Source: Acidobacteriota bacterium (lineage in GTDB: Bacteria > Acidobacteriota > Terriglobia > Versatilivoradales > Versatilivoraceae). Taken from it: a DNA stretch of 64,000 bases. This document shows positions 7,719 to 16,482 of this stretch, piece by piece. The position numbers were made by a program, and so were the translations under genes. Location: contig JAPPDF010000042.1 of NCBI GenBank assembly GCA_028875575.1, positions 79,064 through 143,063 of the forward strand. The letters run 5' to 3'. Under the pieces are notes generated by a model. It was not told where the DNA came from and ran no database searches. It saw only the letters and a program-made list of their open reading frames with translations. Every line of letters begins with the position of its first letter. The stretch's first letter is position 1.

Positions 7719-8093
7719 CTAGGAGTCTCCCGGGGAAGGGAGCGGGTGTTCCGTAATCATGAATTCGTCCACCGGCACACCCCCGATCAGGTGCTCCTGG
7801 ATGATGCGTTCGATCACCTCGGGAGAGCAGGAGTGGTACCAGGTCCCCTCCGGATACACGACGGCGGTGGGCCCTTGCAGACAGATGCGCAGACAGTTGG
7901 CCTTGGTGCGGAAGACACCCCCCGGACCGGTCAGATTGAGTTCCTGCAGGCGACTCTTGAGGTAGTTCCAGGATTCCAGGCTGGCGGCCTTTTCGCAGCA
8001 CTTGGGTTTGGTCTGGTCGCAGCAGAGAAAGATGTGCCGGCGGATCTTGTCGACCCCCAGAGCGGTTGCGGTGTCTTCGAGCTGTTGATTCAT
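7719..8093 (-). CDS. Thioredoxin-like 2Fe-2S ferredoxin
   Basis: A 124-aa protein of the (2Fe-2S) ferredoxin/thioredoxin-like family, similar to clostridial and NuoE-like small ferredoxins. The start has [16 protein letters not shown] (first cysteine cluster), and the middle has [20 protein letters not shown] with the second CxxxC pair; the usual closing ILxEHLIGG motif ([15 protein letters not shown]) follows. It is soluble and presumably passes electrons. It lies between cofG (9 bp) and the SagB-like oxidoreductase (69 bp), so it may be the electron donor for one of these enzymes, which is inference from position. No strong ribosome-binding site is visible before ATG 8093. Confidence 0.85.
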   Translation of the reverse strand: MNQQLEDTATALGVDKIRRHIFLCCDQTKPKCCEKAASLESWNYLKSRLQELNLTGPGGVFRTKANCLRICLQGPTAVVYPEGTWYHSCSPEVIERIIQEHLIGGVPVDEFMITEHPLPSPGDS

Positions 8094-8162
8094 GGTTATT
8101 GGTCCAGGAGGATTGTTCCGGCCGATTCCGTCCGGCCCGGTTCAATCCGGACGGAGACGGAG

Positions 8163-9707
8163 TCAGCCAAGCGACACCAGCTCCCTGCGCCTGCCCTTTC
8201 CCAGGGCCATCAGGAATATGGCGCTCTTGCCCCGGGCGTGGGGCGAAAAGAAGGCCGTGACATCGTCGTCGTAGAAGGTCAGCCCGGTGGCTCCCAGCCG
8301 CTGGGCGTAGGCCGACAGGTAGAGTCTTCCCCCCAGCAGGCCCGCCTCCAGTTGCAGGGCGCGATAGCCTCGATTGCCGAATCGCTCCAGCACAGGCTCC
8401 AGGTCCGCCATGAAGAAGACATCGAAGCTGGCCTCGGCCGGCAAGTCCTGCTCCAGTCCCAGGTAGCCCATCTCCTGGCGAAAGCTGCCCGGGCGCAGCA
8501 GCTCCAGTTCCCAGCGGTCACGGTCCAGCCAATAGGCTCCCGAGGGCAGGCCTTCCACTGCGTTGACGGTGACATACCAGTCGTTGAGCAGCCCGCCCCC
8601 AGGCTCCAGAAAGTCGGCCGGCAGTTCCTGGGCCGAATAGTAGAGCATGGTGGAGAATGCCTGAAAGGAGACGGGCGCCGGCACAAAGCGGCGGCTCGAT
8701 CCCCGCCGCCGGATGACGGTCTCCAGGGACTCTTTGGGAATTTCGTCCGGGGAACGCGGGTTCAGGCGAAAGCGTTTGCCCTGGACCGCCTCCGATCGCC
8801 GGCCAATGCTCCCGCGCCAGGCGCTCGACTCCTCGGCGGAGCCGATATGGGTGGAGGCGTGCATCTCCCGCATCTCCGGGTAGTCGACCTCGCCGTGGGC
8901 AGCGCCGGTCTGTGCCGGCAAGGGTTCCAGCGGGGGACAGTTGTTGGACACTTCCTCCCCGCAACCGCCAATGGCTGCCAGCGACAGGGTGACTTCGCGG
9001 TCGGTGTCCAGGCCCAGCAAGCTATTGACCTCCCGGTCGGCAAACCCGAGCACCAGCCGGTGCGGGAAGCCCAAGGCCCGCGACATGGCGAACAGGTTGG
9101 CCAGCATGGTTCCGTTGTCCCAACCGAAATGACGGTAGGTGCGGGCCCGGTACTTCCAGGCGTTGCGCCAGTAGGTTCCGGTCGAGACAATGGTCACCGG
9201 GGCCCTGGACAGCTGCGGTTCCCGCCCCGAGGCCGCTGCCAGCAGGCACCGGAAGTCGCCCGAACGCAGGCGCTCCAGCGCAAAGTCCCTGGGATCGAAG
9301 TGGTAGACGCCCGCCGGCAACCCGTTCAGATCGCCGCAGACCACGTAGAGCTCGATCTCATAGAGCGCTCCCGTGCAGGAGGCCGCCCGAAACAGGATGT
9401 CCCCGCCGGGGTAGGGCTTTCGCTTGGTGATGCCGCCGCTGCAATAGAGAAGCCTTGCCAGGCCTTCCAGGTCGGGGACCGACCGGCGTGGGGCGGGAGA
9501 ATCCAACGGCAGCAGCGACGCCAGGGCAGGGAGCTCGGAGTCCTGCCACTGGCCGGGCAGCGGAATGCGTTGCAGGTCGGAATAGACCTTGAAGGGCTCG
9601 GGCCGGGTGGTCCAATCCAGCGTATGGGAACCGAACCGGACGCTGTGGTAGGAGTGCTTGGTCTGCCGGTGATACCGCAGGGCAGCTTGGGTATTGCTGT
9701 TTTCCAT
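8163..9707 (-). CDS. Double-domain SagB/ThcOx-type nitroreductase-fold oxidoreductase
   Basis: A 514-aa protein made of two tandem FMN-dependent nitroreductase-fold domains, as in the SagB/ThcOx family. Domain 1 (about 1-250) shows HSYHSVR, PEPFKVY, YCSGGITKRK, ASCTGALYEIELYVVCGDL and AGVYHFDPRD. Domain 2 (about 280-500) repeats these features: RRRGSSRRF, LYYSAQELPADF, LNDWYVTVNAVEGLPSGAYW. SagB relatives oxidise azolines in azole-peptide synthesis, but no YcaO cyclodehydratase or precursor peptide is nearby. In F420 pathways a nitroreductase-fold domain (FbiB C-terminus) reduces dehydro-F420-0, so a role in F420 maturation is possible. I start at ATG 9707; a longer start at 9782 would overlap the upstream gene and adds no conserved sequence. 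Confidence 0.8.
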   Translation of the reverse strand: MENSNTQAALRYHRQTKHSYHSVRFGSHTLDWTTRPEPFKVYSDLQRIPLPGQWQDSELPALASLLPLDSPAPRRSVPDLEGLARLLYCSGGITKRKPYPGGDILFRAASCTGALYEIELYVVCGDLNGLPAGVYHFDPRDFALERLRSGDFRCLLAAASGREPQLSRAPVTIVSTGTYWRNAWKYRARTYRHFGWDNGTMLANLFAMSRALGFPHRLVLGFADREVNSLLGLDTDREVTLSLAAIGGCGEEVSNNCPPLEPLPAQTGAAHGEVDYPEMREMHASTHIGSAEESSAWRGSIGRRSEAVQGKRFRLNPRSPDEIPKESLETVIRRRGSSRRFVPAPVSFQAFSTMLYYSAQELPADFLEPGGGLLNDWYVTVNAVEGLPSGAYWLDRDRWELELLRPGSFRQEMGYLGLEQDLPAEASFDVFFMADLEPVLERFGNRGYRALQLEAGLLGGRLYLSAYAQRLGATGLTFYDDDVTAFFSPHARGKSAIFLMALGKGRRRELVSLG

Positions 9708-9748
9708 GGGCCCCGTGGTCCCTTGTTTGCGGTTCGGCGAGGCCTGGT

Positions 9749-10240
9749 TTACCAATCCGAGTGCTTGTACTTCTTGGCCCAATTGACTCCCTGCCAGGTC
9801 TTCATGGTGATCGGTTTCACGAACAGCAGCCAGCGGGGCTCGTTCAATGTCGGCACCAGGTAGTCGGGACCTCGTTCCCCCAGGTAGCGAAGCGCCATCT
9901 TGTGCCCGATCTCCACCCAGCGGCCGCCGACGTTGGCTTCCTCCAGCACGGTGGCTTCACCCTTGACCAGAACGCGTCGGTTATAGATGGTGGAGTCGTC
10001 GATGCAGAGAAACACACGTCCGTCCCGCTGTATGTGCTTCGCCCAGGCGGAACGGCCTCTGGGGATGATGTAGAAGCCTCCGTCCGCGTACTCGAACCAG
10101 CAGGGAACCACGTAGGGCCAGCCGTCCGCATCCAGACACCCCAGCCGGCAGAATTCAGGCCCTGAAAGAAATTCAGCGATCTCGGCTTCATTCAGCTTGC
10201 CGACTTTGCCGCGCCAGCTCTCATTCGACTCTTTGTTCAT
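9749..10240 (-). CDS. Split-barrel PPOX/F420-dependent-oxidoreductase family protein
   Basis: A 163-aa split beta-barrel flavin/deazaflavin-binding protein of the pyridoxamine-phosphate-oxidase-like superfamily. Typical marks are AEIAEFLSGPEFCRLGCLDA, GWPYVVPCWFEYADGGFYI, SAWAKHIQRDGRVFLCID and VLVKGEATVLEE. Members of this family use FMN, heme or F420; close to cofGH, F420 is the attractive guess, but residues that decide cofactor were not compared. ATG 10240 is chosen because GGAGG lies six bases upstream; a longer ORF would add an unrelated Arg-rich leader. It is the first gene of the minus-strand run that continues to cofH. Confidence 0.82.
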   Translation of the reverse strand: MNKESNESWRGKVGKLNEAEIAEFLSGPEFCRLGCLDADGWPYVVPCWFEYADGGFYIIPRGRSAWAKHIQRDGRVFLCIDDSTIYNRRVLVKGEATVLEEANVGGRWVEIGHKMALRYLGERGPDYLVPTLNEPRWLLFVKPITMKTWQGVNWAKKYKHSDW

Positions 10241-10614
10241 GGAAGACCTCCGGTACGGTTGACCATTTTCAGTTGCATCCGGCCTGGGGAAGATGGGTCC
10301 CGCGCGGGACCGCGCACACCGCCGCATTATACGCGAGAATAGTTCTCAGATCTCCTCTTTACGAGTTGGAAAAACAAGAAGTTCCGGGTCCCGCCGGACT
10401 GGTGGCGGGGCCATCCCGACCGTCGCCGTGGCGGGAGCATTTCCATTGGCCGAAGGGAGACCCACCCTCCGTTGCAAACCCCGGGGAATTTCCTTATGCT
10501 AGCCCTGCGCCAGCCGTTCGGTGAATGAACCCCGGCCGCGCCGAAAGCCGCCATCCCAGCCCTCCAAACCGGAATTCTCCGTAGTCTCGACCCGACGATC
10601 AAGGAGCACAGCCG
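10241..10614. other. Divergent intergenic region between FDOR-like gene and POT transporter
   Basis: No gene is seen. It must hold promoters for both directions. A short inverted repeat CCCGCC/GGCGGG (10390-10395 and 10404-10409) could form a hairpin but has no T-run. No promoter is strong enough to name. Confidence 0.4.
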
Positions 10615-12738
10615 ATGAATGCGCAGCAGCCTGGAACCCTGTTCGGACATCCGACCGGCCTGTTCACCCTGTTTTTCGCCGAGATGTGGGAGCGCTTTTC
10701 CTTCTACGGGATGCGGGCTCTGCTCCTGTTCTACATGCTCAAGGGCTTCCTGGGGTACGGCGACAGGGATGCCTACGCCATTTACGGCGCCTACACGGCG
10801 CTGGTCTACATGACCCCTCTTTTCGGCGGCATGTTGGCCGACCGATTGCTGGGGGCCAGGCGAGCTGTCGTTCTGGGCGGCCTGTTGATGGCCGGCGGTC
10901 ACCTGATGATGTCGGCGGAAAGCGACGTGGCCTTCTTCCTGGCCCTGGCGCTGCTGATCGTGGGCAATGGATTTTTCAAGCCCAACATCTCGACCATGGT
11001 GGGTTCGCTCTATCCTCAGGGCAGCCCCAAGCGGGACACCGGCTTCACCATCTTCTACATGGGGATCAACCTGGGGGCGGCCATGTCGCCCCTGCTGTGC
11101 GGCTACATCGGCGAGACCTATGGCTGGCACTACGGCTTCGGACTGGCTACCCTGGGCATGCTCACCGGTCTGGCCGTCTTTGTGGCTCCGGTCCGCATCA
11201 CCCAGGTTCTGATCATGTCGGGCGCCGTGGCGGCAGCCCTCGGGCTCTTTTACTTCCGGCCTGAAAATCCCTTTTCCACGGGTGTCAATATCTTTGTGGG
11301 CATCGCGCTGCTGATCGCGGGCGCGATCGCCTGGGTTGCGCTGGGTCGGGGCGGGCTGCCGGCTGAAGTGGGAGCTCCCTCGGATCCTCAACGGCTGCGC
11401 AAGTCGGTGGCCGGTCCGATCTCCGCCGAGTGGTCGGTTTACCTGCTCTCGCTGCTGTCGATTCCCGTGCTGGCGCTGCTGGTTTCGGCCAACCGCAATG
11501 TCACCGTCATCCCCTCCGCGGTGGTGGACAGCCTCAAATCCAGCGGCAACGCGATCCTGCAGGTATCCGCCGACGTGCTGGCCCAGATGAGCACGCCCGC
11601 CGGCCTCATCCTGATGCTGGCCGGGCTGGTGGCGCTGGTCTACCTGGGCATGGAGACCCTTCGGCTGGACAAGGTGCCCCGGGAACGGATGTACGTGGTG
11701 TTGATTCTCACCTTCTTCTCCATGCTCTTCTGGGCCTTTTTCGAACAGGCCGGCAGTTCGGTGAACAACTTTACCGACCGCAATGTCGACCGGGTGGCCG
11801 AAGAGCGGCGGCTGGCCGCCGGCGACGTGGGCAGCACCCTCACCTTCCGCATTCCGGTTCAGACCGGAGATCCCGTCCTGATGGGGTTGCCGCTGCTCAC
11901 CCAGGAGCAGCTCGGCCATCGGAATGCCAGCCCGCGGATGAAGCAACGGATCGAAGAGGCCATCCGCATCGATGAGAAACGCAAGGGAAACCTCGCCGGG
12001 CAAGAGGTGGAGCAGTTGGTCGCCTCGGCAACCCGGGATGACCGCTTGACCATGAGCGGCCTCACCTATCTTCGGGCTGCCGCGGGTGAGCCGGGAGGAA
12101 GCGTGAAGCTTCAATGGGTTGTGACCCCCGACAACCTCGGCATGGCGATCGGCGGGTCCGAGAGCCCGGCCTCGGTCTTCCAGGCTGTCAATCCGATTTA
12201 CATCCTTCTGTTCGGGATCGCATTCAGCGCCTTGTGGACGTTTCTGGGGCGGATCGACCTGGAGCCCAGCACGCCCCTCAAGTTCTCCCTGGGACTGCTG
12301 CAGTTGGGACTCGGCTTCGGAGCATTCTGGTACGGGGCCCAGGGCGCCGACGAACGGGGCATGGTGGCGCTTGGATGGATCTTCCTGGGGTATTTGCTCC
12401 ATACCACCGGGGAACTCTGCCTCTCCCCGGTGGGGCTCTCCATGGTGACCCGGCTGTCCCCGGCGCGCCTGGTGAGCACGGTGATGGGAGCCTGGTTCCT
12501 GGCGACCGCCTTTTCCCAGTTTCTGGCGGCCATCATCGCCCAGTTCACCGGTGTCACCGAAGGGGGCTATGGTGAGGGCCTGGTCCCGGTACCCAAGGAG
12601 ACCGTGCACGTCTACGGCGATGTGTTCGGGAGCATCGCACTGACGGCCATTGGGTCGGCTGTGGTCTGCTTCCTCCTGGTGCCTCTGCTGAAGCGCTGGA
12701 TGCACGAGGGAGCGGTGGAGCCGGCCGAGCAGGGATAG
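10615..12738 (+). CDS. POT/PTR2-family proton-coupled oligopeptide transporter with long loop insert
   Basis: An MFS-fold peptide:proton symporter. The N-terminus FAEMWERFSFYGMRALLLFY carries the POT signature ExxERFxYY-like motif in TM1, followed by [19 protein letters not shown] (motif A) and GNGFFKPNIST plus GFTIFYMGINLGA (the PTR2 signature region). TM7 has FWAFFEQAGSS. The protein is 707 aa against about 500 for E. coli Dtp proteins: an extra segment of about 135 residues (roughly 380-515) sits between TM7 and TM8 and is predicted soluble. AAGGAG precedes the ATG. It is followed 25 bp later by an MFS gene, so the two may be cotranscribed. Confidence 0.9.
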   Translation: MNAQQPGTLFGHPTGLFTLFFAEMWERFSFYGMRALLLFYMLKGFLGYGDRDAYAIYGAYTALVYMTPLFGGMLADRLLGARRAVVLGGLLMAGGHLMMSAESDVAFFLALALLIVGNGFFKPNISTMVGSLYPQGSPKRDTGFTIFYMGINLGAAMSPLLCGYIGETYGWHYGFGLATLGMLTGLAVFVAPVRITQVLIMSGAVAAALGLFYFRPENPFSTGVNIFVGIALLIAGAIAWVALGRGGLPAEVGAPSDPQRLRKSVAGPISAEWSVYLLSLLSIPVLALLVSANRNVTVIPSAVVDSLKSSGNAILQVSADVLAQMSTPAGLILMLAGLVALVYLGMETLRLDKVPRERMYVVLILTFFSMLFWAFFEQAGSSVNNFTDRNVDRVAEERRLAAGDVGSTLTFRIPVQTGDPVLMGLPLLTQEQLGHRNASPRMKQRIEEAIRIDEKRKGNLAGQEVEQLVASATRDDRLTMSGLTYLRAAAGEPGGSVKLQWVVTPDNLGMAIGGSESPASVFQAVNPIYILLFGIAFSALWTFLGRIDLEPSTPLKFSLGLLQLGLGFGAFWYGAQGADERGMVALGWIFLGYLLHTTGELCLSPVGLSMVTRLSPARLVSTVMGAWFLATAFSQFLAAIIAQFTGVTEGGYGEGLVPVPKETVHVYGDVFGSIALTAIGSAVVCFLLVPLLKRWMHEGAVEPAEQG

Positions 12739-12763
12739 GACCGGGCCGGGATGGGCGACGGGA

Positions 12764-14122
12764 ATGGACCCCGGCGCGCCGAATTTCGGACCCTTGAGCG
12801 GCGACATGGCTGAGCGCGACATGAATAGCCCCAACCAGTCGGGACCCTGGTACCGGGGAATGACCGGTTACCACTGGTGGGTCCTGATCGTGGCCTCCCT
12901 GGGTTGGCTCTTCGACACCATGGACCAGCGCATCTTTGTGCTGGCCAGGGGGCCGGCGCTGGTGGATCTGCTGCCGCCGGGGACTCCGGCCAGCCAAGTG
13001 ACCTGGTACGGCGGGGTGGCGACGGCCGTCTTCATGTTGGGGTGGGCCACCGGAGGGTTCGTCTTCGGCATCTTGGGCGACCGCTGGGGACGCGCCAAGA
13101 CCATGCTGCTGACCATCCTGATCTACTCCGCCTTTACCGGGCTTTCAGCCTTGTCGGTGAGTTGGGTCGATTTCACCTTCTACCGGTTCCTCACCGGACT
13201 GGGCGTGGGCGGAGAATTTGCCGCCGGGGTCGCCCTGGTGGCCGAGGTCATGCCCGCCCGTGCCCGCGCCCATGCACTGGGGCTGCTGCAGGCTCTCTCC
13301 GCGGTAGGCAACATCCTGGGGTCGGCCATCAGCTTCGTGGTTCTCCCGCTGGGCTGGCGCTATCTGTTCATGGTCGGGGTGTTCCCTTCGCTGCTGGTGG
13401 CTGCCGTGCGGAGGAAGCTGAAGGAGCCGGAGGTCTGGCGGAAGGTGCGGGAGGCCGGGGGGACGCAGCTTCGCAGTCAGCTCGGTTCGGTGGGGGAACT
13501 GTTTCGAGACCCGCGCTGGAGGCGCCACACCCTGGTGGGCCTCACCCTGGCGATCTCGGGGGTGATCGGTCTTTGGGGGATCGGCTTCTGGTCTCCCGAA
13601 TTGATCCGGGAAGCTCTGTCCGATGTCTCGGCCGAGACCAGGAGCTGGTACGTGAGCATGGGGACCCTGCTCCAGGACGTCGGCGCCTTCGGCGGCATTT
13701 TCGCCTTCACGCTGCTGACCGCCCGGGTGGGGCGGCGGCCCGCCTTCGTGATCGCCTTCCTGCTGGGCCTGGGGGCTACCATCTGGACCTTCGGTTGGCT
13801 GGAGAGCCCCGCCCAGGTGCTCTGGATGGTTCCCGTGCTGGGTTTCTGCAACCTGATGGTCTTCGGCGGCTACTCCATATACTTTCCCGAGCTCTACCCG
13901 ACCCACTTGCGCAGCACCGGGGTGGGCTTCTGTTACAACGTGGGCCGCATCATCGCGGCCGTAGGCCCCTTGACCCTGGGAACGCTGACGGTCCTCTTTG
14001 AAGAGGCAGGCTTTGCCAGCCCCTTCCGTTCGGCAGCGATTTCTCTGGCCGGAATCTACCTGGTGGGCGTCTGCGTCCTTCCCGCCGCCCCGGAAACCCG
14101 GGGCAGGCCGCTGCCGGAATGA
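12764..14122 (+). CDS. MFS transporter, sugar/aromatic-acid symporter-like
   Basis: A 452-aa protein with about 12 hydrophobic segments. Motif A is visible as GGFVFGILGDRWGRAKTML between TM2 and TM3; the repeat in the second half is ARVGRRPAF. TM4-5 hold FLTGLGVGGEFAAGVALVAE, characteristic of the metabolite:proton symporter/SP-like subfamily (arabinose, shikimate, benzoate carriers), and PELYPTHLRSTGVGFCYN is the late-TM signature of the same group. Substrate is not deducible. The start is uncertain: ATG 12764 is used, but ATG at 12806 or 12821 would remove an unconserved leader; none has a good ribosome-binding site. Confidence 0.86.
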   Translation: MDPGAPNFGPLSGDMAERDMNSPNQSGPWYRGMTGYHWWVLIVASLGWLFDTMDQRIFVLARGPALVDLLPPGTPASQVTWYGGVATAVFMLGWATGGFVFGILGDRWGRAKTMLLTILIYSAFTGLSALSVSWVDFTFYRFLTGLGVGGEFAAGVALVAEVMPARARAHALGLLQALSAVGNILGSAISFVVLPLGWRYLFMVGVFPSLLVAAVRRKLKEPEVWRKVREAGGTQLRSQLGSVGELFRDPRWRRHTLVGLTLAISGVIGLWGIGFWSPELIREALSDVSAETRSWYVSMGTLLQDVGAFGGIFAFTLLTARVGRRPAFVIAFLLGLGATIWTFGWLESPAQVLWMVPVLGFCNLMVFGGYSIYFPELYPTHLRSTGVGFCYNVGRIIAAVGPLTLGTLTVLFEEAGFASPFRSAAISLAGIYLVGVCVLPAAPETRGRPLPE

Positions 14123-14563
14123 CAGCCGTAGAGCAAGCCACCCCGGCCGTCCCCCAAATCGCGCGGGCGCGATCTCCGCGACGTGGCAGATCCATCCAGA
14201 AGGACCATCCATCCAACATCGATGCACAGGATGCACAGGATAATCAGGACGTGAGGCTGTTGCACGAGATACTGACTTGGGCGACCCTCGCGTGGGGATT
14301 TCAGGTGGGGCTGCGCATCAATTTCCGCAAACGCAGGCTCGAATTCAAATGCTTGACCCGAAGCAACGCCGATGCTCAGGACTACAAGCCAGCCGTCTCC
14401 AGAAAAATCCTGTGCCCTTTGTGCTTTTTGTGGTTAGACAGCATTTTTCGCCAAGCGGCAGCCCGTGCCGATGAGGCAGTGCCGTCTCGCTTGGCGGCCG
14501 AGCGAGGTCCTTGGTGTCACTTCGTGGACCACTCTTTTTTCGTTGGTTTCAGGATGGCGTTGC
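14123..14563. other. Intergenic interval with short repeats
   Basis: No gene seen. Contains the short tandem GATGCACAGGATGCACAGGA at about 14220-14240, a partly complementary AAATCCTGTGCCC at 14403-14417, and a copy of the TTCGTGG...ACTCTTTT repeat at 14513-14545. It lies between convergent genes and presumably contains their transcription ends. Confidence 0.45.
14513..14545 (+). repeat. Copy of the TTCGTGGATAACTCTTTT dispersed repeat
   Basis: Reads GGTGTCACTTCGTGGACC followed by ACTCTTTTTTCG; compare 36151-36180 and the inverted copy at 19193-19230. It ends 19 bp from the stop of the NRAMP-like gene. Confidence 0.55.
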
Positions 14564-16222
14564 CTACAGGACCCCCACCAACTGCAATGTAGTGATCACC
14601 GCCAGCAGGGTGAAGAACGTGCCCGCGGCTGCCAGTCCGATGCGCATGAACCAGCCCGGCCGCAGGGCCTCGGGCAGCAGGGTGAGATTGACGAACAGGG
14701 TGTGGAAACAACTGAAGCCCAGGGCGTAGTTGAACAGGTTGGCGGCGAATTTCAGCAATTCCAGGGGGGGCGCTACCGAAAGCATGATCACGCCGAAAAT
14801 GCCGTAACCCACTACCACCGCAAAGTAGACCCAGCGGATGTTGGAGGGATCCAGCTTTCGCAGGCGGGGGCTGGCCGTCCAGAAGACATCCACCCAGCGG
14901 CGAATGAATCCGTCCGAATGGGTCGACATGGTGGGGCCCAGGACCAGGAAGCCGCAGAGCATGGTGAGATACCAGAAGAGCTGACCGGCGTCGGCGCCCC
15001 AGGCGGCAGCCACGTGCGTCCTCACCCCGTCGGAAGTCATGCCGGCTGCCACCCAGCTGCTGGCTTCGGTGCCTCGCGGAAGGAACTGCACCGAAAGCAT
15101 GCTGGGGAGGGCCACTCCCAGAAAACAGGCGGGCATCCAGACCACCACCTGGTCCCGCACCAGGTGACGATACCAGCGCTTCCAGCGGGCCAGCGCTTCC
15201 GAGGTCACCTGGAATACCGTCCCTGAGTGGGACAGTTTCAGCTCTCGTCCTCCGATCACGCTCGGGATGGCACCCACGTGGCGTCCCATGCCCCAACCCT
15301 GCTCGCGGGTATAGTTGCTGACAGCCGCGTTGGAAAGTCCTCCGCTGCCGGCGATGGCCGCAAAGGCAGCCAGCAGGGCAATGGTGCTCAGATCGATGTC
15401 CGGCATTCCCTTGCCCTCGGCCAGGGAGGTGAAGATGTTGGCGGTTTCGATCCCCCCGGTGGGCATGGTTCCGAATCGGAGGAAGCCCCCAAAGATTTCG
15501 GTCCAGGTGGAGAAGCTGGAATGAAAGACTCCCAGGATCATCAGGAACCCCAGCACGGTGAACATCTTGAAGGTCATGATGGCCTTGAGGGCGTTGTAGA
15601 TCTTGCCTCCCGCAACCAGTGGCACCAGTGCCAACAGGAATATGGCGTAGCCCAGGGCTCTGATCAGCAGGCGGTGGCTCTCGATATTCTCGGGGTCGGG
15701 GAGCACTCCTCCCAGCAGCACCGAGGCCAGCGGGGTGGCTGCATTGGCGGCCAGGTAAGGGAAGACCGCCCCGAAGTCGAGAATCAGGTAGAGACAGATC
15801 CAGAAGACGGGCCCGGGTGCGGTTCTGAACTTGCCCGTAAAGATCGGCTCGCCGGTGTAAAGGGTGTAGCGGGAAACCTCCATGTTGTAGATCACCTGGC
15901 CCACGATACTCAGCGTGGCCAGCCACATCAGGGCGCCGCCGTACTTGGCCGTGACGGCGGGACCCATCAGCCATTCCCCGCCGCCGATCGAGGAGCCTCC
16001 CAGAAGCAGCCCCGGCCCCAGCAGGGCAAACCAGTGTCGCCAGGTGAAGATGGGGGCTTCCACCAGCTCACCGGTGTTCCAGGGCGGCATCTTGCGGGAT
16101 CCCGGCCGCGGAGCCTGAAACTCGCCGGGGCTTTCGGTCGGATCGACGGCCTGGCCGGCGTCGGCCGAGGAAGCATCGGGAGTCGCGGAAGGTTTCTCCG
16201 GCTGGGAAGGGTCTGATGACAT
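14564..16222 (-). CDS. NRAMP-fold transporter lacking the canonical metal-site motifs
   Basis: A 552-aa polytopic protein with a hydrophilic Pro/Ser-rich N-terminal tail of about 60 residues, then about 11 hydrophobic segments. The arrangement and segments such as FALLGPGLLLGGSSIGGGEW, IVGQVIYNMEVSRYTLYTGE and FLVLGPTMSTHSDGFIRRW resemble Nramp-related carriers. In true NRAMP metal transporters TM1 has DPGN and TM6 has a Met in an MPH-type motif; here the TM1 position reads GSSIGGGE and the TM6 region AIAGSGGLSNAAVSNY. Divalent-metal transport should therefore not be assumed. ATG 16222 has AAGGATT upstream. A second, divergent homologue lies at 44469-45839. Confidence 0.78.
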   Translation of the reverse strand: MSSDPSQPEKPSATPDASSADAGQAVDPTESPGEFQAPRPGSRKMPPWNTGELVEAPIFTWRHWFALLGPGLLLGGSSIGGGEWLMGPAVTAKYGGALMWLATLSIVGQVIYNMEVSRYTLYTGEPIFTGKFRTAPGPVFWICLYLILDFGAVFPYLAANAATPLASVLLGGVLPDPENIESHRLLIRALGYAIFLLALVPLVAGGKIYNALKAIMTFKMFTVLGFLMILGVFHSSFSTWTEIFGGFLRFGTMPTGGIETANIFTSLAEGKGMPDIDLSTIALLAAFAAIAGSGGLSNAAVSNYTREQGWGMGRHVGAIPSVIGGRELKLSHSGTVFQVTSEALARWKRWYRHLVRDQVVVWMPACFLGVALPSMLSVQFLPRGTEASSWVAAGMTSDGVRTHVAAAWGADAGQLFWYLTMLCGFLVLGPTMSTHSDGFIRRWVDVFWTASPRLRKLDPSNIRWVYFAVVVGYGIFGVIMLSVAPPLELLKFAANLFNYALGFSCFHTLFVNLTLLPEALRPGWFMRIGLAAAGTFFTLLAVITTLQLVGVL

Positions 16223-16407
16223 GGTGAATCCTTGTATATTTGGGTATGTTTGGCGCTAAGTCTGCCCCTGAGATCGGGCGAACTTGGTGAGTCAATCACT
16301 TTTTGATCAAATTTGCAACAGTCCCAGCCACGACCTCGGAGGTGGACACGGAAGATGGGGAGAATTGGCCCGAGCGGCGCCCCGACACGAGCCAGGAGGG
16401 TGGCCGG

Positions 16408-16416
16408 TGGTATAAT
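16408..16416 (+). promoter_or_regulatory. Candidate extended -10 promoter for the ThDP enzyme gene
   Basis: TG-G-TATAAT is a perfect extended -10 element 67 bp before the chosen TTG start at 16483. No good -35 is visible, as is common for extended -10 promoters. It argues against translation starting at 16303. Confidence 0.4.
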
Positions 16417-16482
16417 CCGCCCCGATTGATCCTGGCCCGGAAGTCGGTTCAGCCCAGGGGGCGAATCGGAAAGGAAAGACCG

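Noticed and set aside
7032..9863. 943-aa plus-strand open frame
   Set aside because: Antisense to cofG, the ferredoxin and the SagB-like gene, all of which have clear family motifs.
10327..12834. 835-aa minus-strand open frame
   Set aside because: Antisense to the POT transporter gene; Gly/His/Gln/Arg-rich low-complexity translation typical of antisense G+C-rich frames.
16303..16482. Upstream ATG start for the ThDP enzyme
   Set aside because: Adds 60 unconserved residues and lies before an extended -10 element; TTG 16483 has a ribosome-binding site.
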